From Acidobacteriota bacterium (GTDB taxonomy: Bacteria > Acidobacteriota > Terriglobia > Acidiferrales > UBA7541), in contig QHYE01000043.1 in assembly GCA_003224055.1 (NCBI GenBank), positions 1 through 64,000 of the forward strand: 64,000 nt of DNA, in the 5' to 3' direction. A program made the translations under genes and the position numbers. The notes under the pieces are model-generated. The model saw only the letters and a list, made by a program, of their open reading frames with translations, ran no database searches and had not been told where the DNA came from. This document shows positions 52,337-60,158 of this stretch, one piece after another. Every line of letters begins with the position of its first letter. Within the stretch, counting starts at the first letter, position 1.

Positions 52337-52708
52337 TTATTTATGCCAGTCCAGCGCGCCCTTTTTCCAGAGATAGAGATAACCGACCAGCAGGATCGCT
52401 ATGTAGATCATCATTTCCGCAAAGCCATACCACCGCAAGCTGCGAAAAATGTAGGCCCAGGGGTACAGGAAGATGGCTTCCACGTCGAACAGAATGAAAA
52501 CCATTGCCACGAGATAGAACTTCACCGAAAAAGGCTCACGGGCATCGCCCGTTGGTTCCATCCCGCACTCGTAGGCTTGCTGCTTCGCCCGGCTCGGACG
52601 CCGCCACCCGACTAGCACGGAGACAGCAGTCAGCGCACCGGCAAGCGCCGCGGCGATCAGCAGGTGTAAGAGAAGCGGAGCGTAAGTATGTAAGTCAGAA
52701 CCACTCAT
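52337..52708 (-). CDS. nuoA: NADH-quinone oxidoreductase subunit A (cluster 2)
   Basis: A 123-residue, three-helix subunit opening cluster 2. QQAYECGMEPTGDAREPFSVKFYLVAMVFILFDVEAIFLYPWAYIF is the family core. The ATG at 52708 (MSGSDLHTYAPLLLHLL) lies about six bases after the predicted start of transcription, so the message is nearly leaderless. The track start at 52786 would place the promoter inside the gene. Confidence 0.95.
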   Translation of the reverse strand: MSGSDLHTYAPLLLHLLIAAALAGALTAVSVLVGWRRPSRAKQQAYECGMEPTGDAREPFSVKFYLVAMVFILFDVEAIFLYPWAYIFRSLRWYGFAEMMIYIAILLVGYLYLWKKGALDWHK

Positions 52709-52719
52709 GGGCGACTTGC

Positions 52720-52750
52720 TATAATACTGATTCACCCGCCGGTCGGTCAA
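52720..52750. promoter_or_regulatory. Bidirectional promoter between nuo2 and the Ig-like gene
   Basis: Minus strand: TTGACC (52750-52745), 18-base spacer, TATTAT (52726-52721), for the nuo2 cluster. Plus strand: extended -10 TGCTATAAT with TATAAT at 52720-52725, for the gene at 52803. The two -10 elements share five bases, so the promoters exclude each other or share an open complex. Confidence 0.6.
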
Positions 52751-52802
52751 ATCGGGCGGAGAAGTTCCCGCGCGGCGGTTTCGCATCGATGTACGGGAAA
52801 AG

Positions 52803-53447
52803 ATGAAGGACCCGATGCTTTTTGGTCACAATACCAACGTAAAAGTGCGGGACACCGACTTTCACGTCCAAACCGAAGATCGCGGCGTCACCAACGCGCT
52901 CATTGACACCACCGTCTATTTTCACGGACGCGTGCTGCATCGGCGAACGAATAACTATTTTGATCTCCTGCCGCTGAATTCGAAGAACGAACAAGCGCTC
53001 AAGCAGCGCCTCGATGAGCAACACCGTGCTGTTGTAGAAGAGCTTCGAACGGGAACGCTGCACCTTCCCCTGCCGCAGGAAGCTAAATCCCCCGCGACGA
53101 CTGGCGTATCGAACGCCCCGTCCGTCCCGAAAGTGCTGACGCTCGTTCTGATCAATTCAAAAACCTGGCTCGCGGGAAAGCGTGCCACTCTGGTTGTCTC
53201 CGTGCAAAACCGCGAGAGTGGCGAACCCGTGAATCACGCGCGCATTGTAGCTCGAGTGGAAGGCGCCGCCGATTCGAAAGAATTCAAAACCGAAACCGGA
53301 ATCGACGGCCGCGCGCGGTTGGAATTTGATATGCCGCGCGTATCCGGGGCGGAGCCGGCGCTGGTCATCGAAGCGATGCACGGCAACGCCAAAGGGCATT
53401 TGCGGTTTCAGTTGCGCGCAAGACCGAAAGTGCCCGCTGCGAGTTAG
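52803..53447 (+). CDS. Hypothetical protein with C-terminal Ig-like/carboxypeptidase-regulatory-like domain
   Basis: A 214-residue protein with no signal peptide. The N-terminal half (about 5-85: FGHNTNVKVRDTDFHVQTEDRGVTNALIDTTVYFHGRVLHRRTNNYFDLLPLN...QHRAVVEELRTG) is a compact domain seen in uncharacterised proteins. A linker follows, then a beta-rich domain (about 110-205: VLTLVLINSKTWLAGKRATLVVSVQNRESGEPVNHARIVARVEG) resembling Ig-like or big-domain folds. It is transcribed divergently from complex I and precedes thiS by one base. Function unknown. Confidence 0.7.
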   Translation: MKDPMLFGHNTNVKVRDTDFHVQTEDRGVTNALIDTTVYFHGRVLHRRTNNYFDLLPLNSKNEQALKQRLDEQHRAVVEELRTGTLHLPLPQEAKSPATTGVSNAPSVPKVLTLVLINSKTWLAGKRATLVVSVQNRESGEPVNHARIVARVEGAADSKEFKTETGIDGRARLEFDMPRVSGAEPALVIEAMHGNAKGHLRFQLRARPKVPAAS

Positions 53448-53448
53448 A

Positions 53449-53661
53449 ATGGAAACGACCGTCACGATTATCGTCAACGGAGAATCACGAGTGGCAGGTG
53501 TAGAGGCTACCGTCGCGGACCTGCTTCGCGATCTCGGTCTGAATGCCGGGCGCGTGGCCATCGAGCGAAATCTGGAAATTTTGCCGCGGCCGAAATGGCC
53601 AGCAACGCGCGTCGCGGCTGGCGATCGCTACGAAATCGTTCAGTTTGTCGGCGGCGGTTAA
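53449..53661 (+). CDS. thiS: Sulfur carrier protein ThiS
   Basis: A 70-residue ubiquitin-fold protein that carries sulfur as a C-terminal thiocarboxylate for thiazole synthesis in thiamine production. VTIIVNGESRVAGVEATVADLLRDLGL and the C-terminal YEIVQFVGGG are diagnostic. The ATG lies one base after the preceding stop. thiG and the other thiamine genes are not adjacent. The track start at 53326 reads the previous gene out of frame. Confidence 0.85.
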   Translation: METTVTIIVNGESRVAGVEATVADLLRDLGLNAGRVAIERNLEILPRPKWPATRVAAGDRYEIVQFVGGG

Positions 53662-53706
53662 AACATTTTTTTCCAGATTTCGATCCGTTCTTTCAGATCT
53701 TCCTCG

Positions 53707-54345
53707 TCAAATTCCCTTCAACAGGTGCCCCATCTTGCGTTTCTTCGTTTTGAGATAGCCGCGAGAGATTTTCGAGACGCGCGGCTGGCAGGGAACGCGT
53801 TCGACGACCTGTATCCCTGCGCTTTCAAGTTGGCGGACTTTTTCCGGGTTGTTGGAAAGCAGGCGAATTTTTTTCGCTCCCAGTTTTTTCAAAATTTGCG
53901 TGGAGAAATCGTAATCGCGGGCATCGGCGGCAAAACCCAGTTTTTCATTGGCCTCAACCGTGTCCATTCCACCGTCCTGGAGTTCGTAAGCGCGGAGCTT
54001 GTTCATCAGGCCGATGCCGCGGCCTTCCTGCGGCAGGTAGAGCAGGATTCCCGAAGGCGCCTGTCCGATTTTTTTCAGCGACAATTCGAGCTGCGCGCGG
54101 CAATCGCAACGCAGCGATGTGAGTACATCGCCAGTCAAGCATTGCGAGTGCACGCGCACCAGCGGAGCAATCCTGCTTTTCAGATTTCCGCGTACCAGCG
54201 CAACCGCTTCTTCCTGCGGCCCGCGGCCCTTGAATCCGAAAATGGTGAAGCGGCCATAACGCGTCGGCAGCTCGGCGTGCGCGACCATCTGCACCATCGT
54301 GGAACTTTTCTTCAATCGTTTGCTCTTGTGTGATTTTGCGCTCAT
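53707..54345 (-). CDS. ribA: GTP cyclohydrolase II
   Basis: Opens GTP to start riboflavin synthesis. The 212 residues contain the zinc ligands in HSQCLTGDVLTSLRCDCRAQL, the catalytic LPQEGRGIGLMNKLRAYELQ and LLSNNPEKVRQLESAGIQVVERVPC. It lacks the RibB domain common in fused RibBA proteins. The N-terminus begins with a Lys/Ser-rich stretch (AKSHKSKRLKKSS). The start at 54345 is chosen because a TATACT -10 lies 13 bases upstream; the second candidate is the ATG of MVQMVAHAELP. Confidence 0.93.
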   Translation of the reverse strand: MSAKSHKSKRLKKSSTMVQMVAHAELPTRYGRFTIFGFKGRGPQEEAVALVRGNLKSRIAPLVRVHSQCLTGDVLTSLRCDCRAQLELSLKKIGQAPSGILLYLPQEGRGIGLMNKLRAYELQDGGMDTVEANEKLGFAADARDYDFSTQILKKLGAKKIRLLSNNPEKVRQLESAGIQVVERVPCQPRVSKISRGYLKTKKRKMGHLLKGI

Positions 54346-54491
54346 CGGAAACGGACAGTATAACAGGGAGCCATAATCGGCACAGGCTGCCATCCGCGCA
54401 AGCCGCTTGATGTGCGAGCACCGACGTACGAGACGCGCTTTACATCAAGCGGGGGATTGGCTAGCGTTAGCTTGAGAAACGCAGGCGAAGA

Positions 54492-55811
54492 ATGGACACG
54501 GCAACCTCAGTTCGCGACCTCTTATTCACCTTGCTGCTAAAGGTGGGCGTGGCGTCGTCCTTTGCCGCGCTGCTGGCGCGCTGGAACACCTTTCGCCGCG
54601 TGCTTTTTACCGAAGAGCGCGACGTCGACCAAAAACTCAAGTTGATGATGTTTATGGTTCCGCCGCTGATCGTCGGAGTGATGCTGCGCCTGGTTGGGCC
54701 TGCCTACAAGTTTGCGGATCTGTCGCTGGAAGGCGCGTTTCTCATGGGCTTGCTGGGTGGCCGCGTGGTGGGGCCGATCGGCGGCGCGATCATCACTATT
54801 CCGGCGCTGATTTCGCACGAGTGGCTGGCGATGCCCGTGGCAGCGACGGCGGGACTGCTCGGCGGACTCATCCGGCAGGCCATTCCAAACAAAGAAGACA
54901 TCTGGAATTTCGGGCCGTTCACTTTCCTGAACATTCCGAGAGCGACTGTGAAGCTGCTTCGCAAAGCGGAATTGTCCTGGGAAATGGCGCCGCTGACCAC
55001 GTGCATTGCCCTCGAACTGGGCCGCGTGGCGCTTGTGCACGCTACAAAGCTGAAGTGGCTCTTTGCGATCGATCCGAACTGGGATTGGTGGCTGGGGCTC
55101 GTGGTGATCGCCACACTAATGTCTGTCGCTGCCCCGCTGAAAATCTGGAACAACACGCGCATCGAGATGAACCTCGAGCGGCACCAGCAGCTTTTGTTGA
55201 AGGCACGTATGGATGCGCTCTCCAGCCAGATCAATCCGCACTTTCTGTTCAATACGCTCAACACCGTTTCGGCGCTTATCCGCATTGATCCGGATTCCGC
55301 GCGCGGCGTGGTGCTCAAACTCAGCAATATTTTGCGACGGCTCCTCCGCAAGCATGAGACCTTCGTGCCGCTCAGCGAAGAACTGCAATTCATCGACGAT
55401 TATCTGGACATCGAAGTGGCCCGCTTCGGCCGCGACAATCTCGAAATCGTCAAGCAGCTCGGCGAAGAGACCCTCGAGGCCTTTGTCCCCAGCATGCTCC
55501 TCCAGCCGATTGTGGAGAATTGTCTGAAACACGGTCTTGCGCCCAAGCTCGGCGGCGGAAAAATTCAGTTGCGAACGACAACGCGTGACGGCCGGCTGCA
55601 TATTGAAATTGAAGACAACGGCGTGGGCATTTCCGAAGAAAAAATGCCCCACGTCTACGTCGAAGGCATCGGATTGAGCAACGTGCGCGAGCGCCTGCAC
55701 GTGCTCTACGGAGCCGATTTCAATTTGGAGATTCAGAGCCGGCCCGGCGAAGGCACGGTGATCCGCATTGACGTACCCGCTCTTGTGCCCGCCATGCAGG
55801 CGGTGGGTTGA
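54492..55811 (+). CDS. LytS-type sensor histidine kinase
   Basis: A 439-residue kinase with a 5TM LytS/YehU-type membrane sensor (about 15-220: PPLIVGVMLRLVGPAYKFADLSLEGAFLMGLLGGRVVGPIGGAIITIPALI) and a His_kinase plus HATPase_c region. The phosphorylated histidine is His250 in SSQINPHFLFNTLNTVSALI; IVENCLKHGLAPKLGGG and DNGVGISEE are the ATP-binding boxes. LytTR response regulators normally accompany it, but none is adjacent, so it is orphaned here. Signal unknown; cell wall or osmotic state is the usual theme. Confidence 0.9.
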   Translation: MDTATSVRDLLFTLLLKVGVASSFAALLARWNTFRRVLFTEERDVDQKLKLMMFMVPPLIVGVMLRLVGPAYKFADLSLEGAFLMGLLGGRVVGPIGGAIITIPALISHEWLAMPVAATAGLLGGLIRQAIPNKEDIWNFGPFTFLNIPRATVKLLRKAELSWEMAPLTTCIALELGRVALVHATKLKWLFAIDPNWDWWLGLVVIATLMSVAAPLKIWNNTRIEMNLERHQQLLLKARMDALSSQINPHFLFNTLNTVSALIRIDPDSARGVVLKLSNILRRLLRKHETFVPLSEELQFIDDYLDIEVARFGRDNLEIVKQLGEETLEAFVPSMLLQPIVENCLKHGLAPKLGGGKIQLRTTTRDGRLHIEIEDNGVGISEEKMPHVYVEGIGLSNVRERLHVLYGADFNLEIQSRPGEGTVIRIDVPALVPAMQAVG

Positions 55812-55873
55812 GAACGCCAGAAAACTGTGGATATTGGAAAAATTGAAAAGAGAAATGCTGAGTGCGGCTCAGC

Positions 55874-55908
55874 CATACTGTTTGACATGAACCGAAAAAC
55901 AGTATGAC
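55874..55908 (+). promoter_or_regulatory. higBA promoter and operator
   Basis: CATACTGTTT (55874-55883) and AAACAGTATG (55897-55906) are a perfect 10-base inverted repeat. Within it are TTGACA (55882-55887) and TATGAC (55903-55908), 15 bases apart. Binding by HigA or the HigBA complex would cover the promoter. Confidence 0.6.
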
Positions 55909-55916
55909 TTCAAACA

Positions 55917-56195
55917 GTGATCCGGTCCTTTCGCAGCGCGGACACCGAGCGCTTATTCCGCAGGGAATCTGTTCGCCGGTTCAAGGCCATTGAACGGCAA
56001 GCGCTTCGGAAACTGGACATGCTTGACGCCGCGCCGGATCTCCGGACGCTGTCGGCGCTCCCTGGAAACAGACTGGAAAGATTGAGGGGAGAGCGGCAGG
56101 GGCAGTGCAGCATCCGCCTGAACGACCAGTGGCGGATTTGCTTTGTATGGCGCGAGGGACACGCATATGAAGTCGAGATTGTGGATGACCACTGA
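55917..56195 (+). CDS. higB: HigB-type toxin (RelE superfamily mRNA interferase)
   Basis: A 92-residue toxin: SFRSADTERLFRRESVRRFKAIERQALRKLDMLDAAPDLRTLSALPGNRLERLRGERQGQCSIRLNDQWRICFVWREGHAYEVEIVDDH. The QCSIRLNDQWRICF segment is the family signature. HigB cleaves mRNA on the ribosome. The gene order toxin-antitoxin is the reverse of most TA systems and typical of hig. The start is a GTG just after the operator. HigA follows after nine bases. Confidence 0.88.
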   Translation: MIRSFRSADTERLFRRESVRRFKAIERQALRKLDMLDAAPDLRTLSALPGNRLERLRGERQGQCSIRLNDQWRICFVWREGHAYEVEIVDDH

Positions 56196-56204
56196 GAGGG
56201 CCGA

Positions 56205-56516
56205 ATGGCAAAGAAACTGAAGCCGGTGCATCCGGGAGAGATTCTTCGCGAGGAGTTCATGCTGCCACTTGGGCTGAGCATGAACAAGTTGGCGATGGCA
56301 TTGCGCGTCCCGGTGACACGAATCGCGGATATCGTCAACGAGCGCCGGGGCATCACGGCCGATACGGCCCTGCGCTTTGCCCGTTACTTTAATAACGCCC
56401 CCGCTTTCTGGATGAATCTTCAAACGCGTTATGACCTGGAAGTGGCTGAAGACGAAATCGCTGCCCAAGTTGCGCGAGACGTGCAGCCTTTGGAAATGGT
56501 CACCCGCGAGGATTAG
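56205..56516 (+). CDS. higA: HigA-type antitoxin
   Basis: A 103-residue antitoxin with the diagnostic VHPGEILREEFMLPLGLSMNKLAMALRVPVTRIADIVNERRGITADTALRFARYFNNAPAFWMNLQTRYDLEVA. The helix-turn-helix lies at about 24-55 and should bind the inverted repeat upstream of higB. It neutralises HigB and represses the operon. Convergent with the third orphan permease. Confidence 0.9.
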   Translation: MAKKLKPVHPGEILREEFMLPLGLSMNKLAMALRVPVTRIADIVNERRGITADTALRFARYFNNAPAFWMNLQTRYDLEVAEDEIAAQVARDVQPLEMVTRED

Positions 56517-56539
56517 AAACAACCAGCGAATTCGGGCTC

Positions 56540-58966
56540 TCATTCCTCGCGGAGAGCAACCATGGGGTCGACCTGCGTGGCGCGGCGCGCGGGAATGTAG
56601 CAGGCAAAGAACGCGGAGAGCAGAAGCACGGTGGCGACGGCGCTGATCGCGGCCGGGTCTATGGCGTTGACTTGGTAGAGAAGAGTCTTCATCACGCGGC
56701 CGACAAAGTAAGTACCAGCGAGGCCCACGAGCAGTCCAAGAAAAGCGAGCACCATTCCTTCCTGAAGTACAAGACGAAGTACCTGATTGGGGCCGGCGCC
56801 GAGCGCGATGCGCAGGCCAATCTCGTGGGTGCGTTGGGCCACTGCGAAGGACATCACGCCGTAGATGCCGATGGCGGCGAGCAACAGTGCTACCCCCGCA
56901 AAACTCGAGAACAGCACCGTGGAGAAGCGGTCTCCAGCCAATGACTCATCCACGAGCTGATCCATGGTCTTTACCTGATCGAGGGGCAGATTGGGGTCCA
57001 CGGAGCGGACCACGGCGGTAATGCTCTTGGTCATGCTTGCGGGATCGCCAAAAGTGCGGACTGCCAAGCCCGCCTGTGGCCAGGGGCTCTGCCAAAAGGG
57101 AACAACGATTTCGGGGAAGCCGTCGCCACGAACACCGCCGTTGTGGACGTTATGATAGACACCAACGATTTGCCATTCGATGGGCGGCCCGAGCTTGGTG
57201 ACGCCGGGGATTAACTGTTCGACGGCGAGGCGTTGCGTGAGAGGGTCCACGTTGGACAAGTATTTCTTGGCGAAGGTCTCGTTCACGACGGCGACCGGGA
57301 GGCCGCCGGCAAAATCCTGTTCCGTGATGGCGCGGCCTTTTTCGATTTGGATTCCAAACGTCTTGAAGAATTCCGGCGTCACCATTGTAAAGCCTGCGCC
57401 GGGACGCGAGGACGGATCACTGACCGCCTGTCCCGCGAGGTTGAAGGGCATGCCAAAGTTCGTGCCGATGATAGGCATCCCCGTGGAAGCGGAAGCAGCG
57501 GTGATTCCCGGAAGGGCGCCCACTTTGTCCAAGAGCAGGCGATAGAACGCGTTTATTTGTTCAGGCGTGGAAAAGCGTTCATTGGTTACGGGTAGAAAAA
57601 AAGTGAGGATGTGGTCCTGGCGAAATCCGAGATCGACGCGGCTTAGTTTCCAGAAGCTGTGAATCACCAGCCCGGCGCCGGCGAGGAGCGTCAGCGCCAG
57701 CGCAAATTCGATGACCACCAGAGTGCGGCGCAATCCGTGGCGGCCCGCGCTGATCGCGGAGCGGCCGCTTTCCTTCAGCACATCACTCAAATTGAGCCGC
57801 GCCGTTTGCCACGCGGGAGCGCAGCCAAACAGCACACCAGCCAGAAGCGTCGCTGCCATGCTAAAGAAAAGAACAGGCAGGTTCACGCGAATGTCCGCCT
57901 CCGAGGGCAGGGTAAACGGCGGAATGAGGGAAACAATCACTTTCAGCAGTCCCCAAGCGAGGCTCACACCCAAGATTCCGCCGATCAGCGACAGCGCGAG
58001 GCTCTCGGTCAGGAATTGAGCGAAGAGTTGTCCGCGTGTGGCGCCCAGAGAGGCCCGTACGGCAATCTCTTTTTGGCGAACGGTCCCCCGCGCAAGAAGA
58101 AGATTGGCCACGTTGACGCAAGCGATCAACAAAATGAAGCCGACAGCGCCCATCAGCAGCCAGATATTCTTGATCAGGTCTTTGCTGATGAAGTCGTTCT
58201 TGAGGGGTTCGACGGCGGCGCTCCAGCCCTTGTTGGACTTTGGATAGACTTCAGCAATGTGGCGCGTGACGGAATCCATGTTGGCGTTGGCCTGTTGCAA
58301 AGTGACGCCCGGTTTGAGCCGGCCCATTACCAGGACGAAATGAAAGTCGTGGTTGATCTGCTCTGGTTTGAAAGCCAGCGGGACAAAGAGCTGCGATTCG
58401 AGGCGGTCAGGCTGCCCGGCTGCAAGGACTCCCACGACCGTGTAAGGCTCGCCGTTCAGGCGGATGGGCTTGCCGATGATTTCGTGGTCACTGCCGAAAC
58501 GCTCCACCCAAAGTCGGTGAGTCATCACCACGACGCGATCCCGGCCCACGACTCCTTCCTCGGGGAGAATGTCCCGCCCCAGGAAAAAGGGAGTGCCCAC
58601 CATGTTGTTGAAGCCGGGAGTGGTCAGGCGGGTCTGGATCATTTCGGGATGGTCGGAGGTGGACAGACTGTAATTGCCGCCGGTCCATGCGCAGAGATCC
58701 TGGAAGACGGTGCTCTGCTGCTTCCAATCCAAAAAGTCGCCGGCTGAGACACCATTGCGGTTTCCGTTGATCCTCGACCAGACGATGACGAGTTGGTCCG
58801 GATTTGGGTAAGGGAGTGGAGCGAGGAGGGTGGCGTAGACGACGCTGAAGATAGCGGTGTTGGCGCCGATACCGAGCGTGAGCGCCAGGAGGGCGACGCA
58901 CGTGAAGCCGAGATTTTTGCCGAGCAAGCGCAAACCAAAACGGATGTTGCGTGCGAGATTCATCAT
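56540..58966 (-). CDS. MacB/FtsX-type orphan ABC permease (ADOP family) 3
   Basis: An 808-residue permease with the same architecture as the genes at 3357 and 16574: [58 protein letters not shown] at the N-terminus, LLIACVNVANLLLARGTVRQKEIAVRASLGATRGQLFAQFLTESL in the first FtsX domain and RTHEIGLRIALGAGPNQVLRLVLQEGM in the second, ending RRATQVDPMVALREE. GGGGGTAG precedes the start. No ATPase gene is near. Function unknown. Confidence 0.85.
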   Translation of the reverse strand: MMNLARNIRFGLRLLGKNLGFTCVALLALTLGIGANTAIFSVVYATLLAPLPYPNPDQLVIVWSRINGNRNGVSAGDFLDWKQQSTVFQDLCAWTGGNYSLSTSDHPEMIQTRLTTPGFNNMVGTPFFLGRDILPEEGVVGRDRVVVMTHRLWVERFGSDHEIIGKPIRLNGEPYTVVGVLAAGQPDRLESQLFVPLAFKPEQINHDFHFVLVMGRLKPGVTLQQANANMDSVTRHIAEVYPKSNKGWSAAVEPLKNDFISKDLIKNIWLLMGAVGFILLIACVNVANLLLARGTVRQKEIAVRASLGATRGQLFAQFLTESLALSLIGGILGVSLAWGLLKVIVSLIPPFTLPSEADIRVNLPVLFFSMAATLLAGVLFGCAPAWQTARLNLSDVLKESGRSAISAGRHGLRRTLVVIEFALALTLLAGAGLVIHSFWKLSRVDLGFRQDHILTFFLPVTNERFSTPEQINAFYRLLLDKVGALPGITAASASTGMPIIGTNFGMPFNLAGQAVSDPSSRPGAGFTMVTPEFFKTFGIQIEKGRAITEQDFAGGLPVAVVNETFAKKYLSNVDPLTQRLAVEQLIPGVTKLGPPIEWQIVGVYHNVHNGGVRGDGFPEIVVPFWQSPWPQAGLAVRTFGDPASMTKSITAVVRSVDPNLPLDQVKTMDQLVDESLAGDRFSTVLFSSFAGVALLLAAIGIYGVMSFAVAQRTHEIGLRIALGAGPNQVLRLVLQEGMVLAFLGLLVGLAGTYFVGRVMKTLLYQVNAIDPAAISAVATVLLLSAFFACYIPARRATQVDPMVALREE

Positions 58967-59086
58967 GCGGCTACCCCCAGAGACACGAGTGAATCACCCG
59001 TTGGACAAATTAGACGTGTGGAGGAGGCGAGTGGTCACAGCCCGCGATGTGAAAAAGGCGTGTTGGGCGAAAGCGTCCTTGGCGGC

Positions 59087-59431
59087 CTAACGATCCTCCT
59101 TGAATTGGCTGGAGAGGGACTTGGGAGCGGCAAGCAGCCACGCGGCGAGGAGCGCGCGGCGCACGGTATGCTTTCTCGCGGCTTTGAGGCGGACGCTGGT
59201 GGCCCCCCGTCGTCCCCAGGCACCGGCGCAAGGTTCAAAGACACCCCGGTGGGCCCTCATGAACATCCCTTGCTCGATGGGCGTGAGCTTGATCATGCCC
59301 CAGCCATTCTCGGGGTAGCCGAGGGTCGCGAAGATCTTTCCAGCGACGCGAAAGTCGGGGTGGTCCATGTGGGCCTGCTCGGAGGTTTCGGGAAACGAGA
59401 GCGCGAGGCGGCGAAAGTCATTGGAGGTCAT
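59087..59431 (-). CDS. MmcQ/YjbR-family protein 1
   Basis: A 114-residue protein of the MmcQ/YjbR family: NDFRRLALSFPETSEQAHMDHPDFRVAGKIFATLGYPENGWGMIKLTPIEQGMFMRAHRGVFEPCAGAWGRRGATSVRLKAARKHTVRRALLAAWLLAAPKSL. The fold is a double-wing beta-alpha structure of unknown biochemical role, sometimes linked to DNA binding. The start MTSNDFRRLAL (59431) matches its paralogue at 62545; MAPSTSW (59461) is an alternative. It is divergent from the GbsR-type gene. Confidence 0.8.
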   Translation of the reverse strand: MTSNDFRRLALSFPETSEQAHMDHPDFRVAGKIFATLGYPENGWGMIKLTPIEQGMFMRAHRGVFEPCAGAWGRRGATSVRLKAARKHTVRRALLAAWLLAAPKSLSSQFKEDR

Positions 59432-59493
59432 CGGCAAGGTCCAGCTGGTTGACGGAGCCATGAAAGCACGAGAGGGAGTGGGGAAGAAAGGGC

Positions 59494-59536
59494 TTGACAG
59501 GCGACTGGCGATACTGTATATTCTGTATATACAGAA
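59494..59536 (+). promoter_or_regulatory. Promoter and palindromic operator of the GbsR-type gene
   Basis: TTGACA (59494-59499), an exact 17-base spacer and TATATT (59517-59522). A perfect 16-base palindrome TTCTGTATATACAGAA (59521-59536) overlaps the -10 and predicted start site and touches the ATG at 59537. The leader would be about eight bases, so the message is nearly leaderless. Autorepression is inferred. Confidence 0.7.
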
Positions 59537-60109
59537 ATGAGTGACCAAACAAAAATGACACACAACGCCTTAACGCCCGTGGCGCAGAAATTCATTTTGC
59601 ACTGGGGCGAGATGGGTACCCGGTGGGGGATCAATCGCACCGTGGCGCAGGTGCACGCGCTGCTGTTTCTATCGCCGCGGCCAGTGCCGGCGGACGAGAT
59701 TTCCGCGACACTGGCGGTGGCGCGCTCTAATGTGAGCACCAGCCTGCGGGAGCTGCAAGGGTGGCGGATTGTGCGCGTAGTGCACGTGCTGGGCGACCGG
59801 CGCGACCATTTTGAGTCCATCAAGGACGTGTGGGAGATTTTCCGGATCGTCTCCGAGGAGCGGAAGCGCCGGGAGATCGATCCCACGCTGCATGTGCTGG
59901 CGGACTGCGTGCAAGAAGTGAAAGCAGATCCGCGCGGCGACGCGTATACGCGGGAACGAATGGAAAGCATGCTGGAGTTTCTGACGGCGATGACGGGTTT
60001 GTTCGAGGAGATTATCCGGATGCCGACCGGAGCGCTGAAGGGCGTGGTGAAACTGCGTGGGAAAGTGATTACGCTGCTGGGGACGGAGAAGAAAAAGGCG
60101 ACAGGATAA
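59537..60109 (+). CDS. GbsR/MarR-type transcriptional regulator
   Basis: A 190-residue winged-helix regulator: FILHWGEMGTRWGINRTVAQVHALLFLSPRPVPADEISATLAVARSNVSTSLRELQGWRIVRVVHVLGDRRDHFESIKDVWEIFRIVSEERKRREIDPT. The sequence up to EIFR follows the GbsR subgroup, which in Bacillus senses choline. Here no betaine genes are present. Its own operator overlaps its promoter. It heads a probable operon with the DUF393 gene, 49 bases downstream, and the DUF805 gene. Confidence 0.85.
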   Translation: MSDQTKMTHNALTPVAQKFILHWGEMGTRWGINRTVAQVHALLFLSPRPVPADEISATLAVARSNVSTSLRELQGWRIVRVVHVLGDRRDHFESIKDVWEIFRIVSEERKRREIDPTLHVLADCVQEVKADPRGDAYTRERMESMLEFLTAMTGLFEEIIRMPTGALKGVVKLRGKVITLLGTEKKKATG

Positions 60110-60158
60110 AGAGAGCATTGAAACAGAGAAGTAATGAAGTAACAAAAGAGATGGAGTC

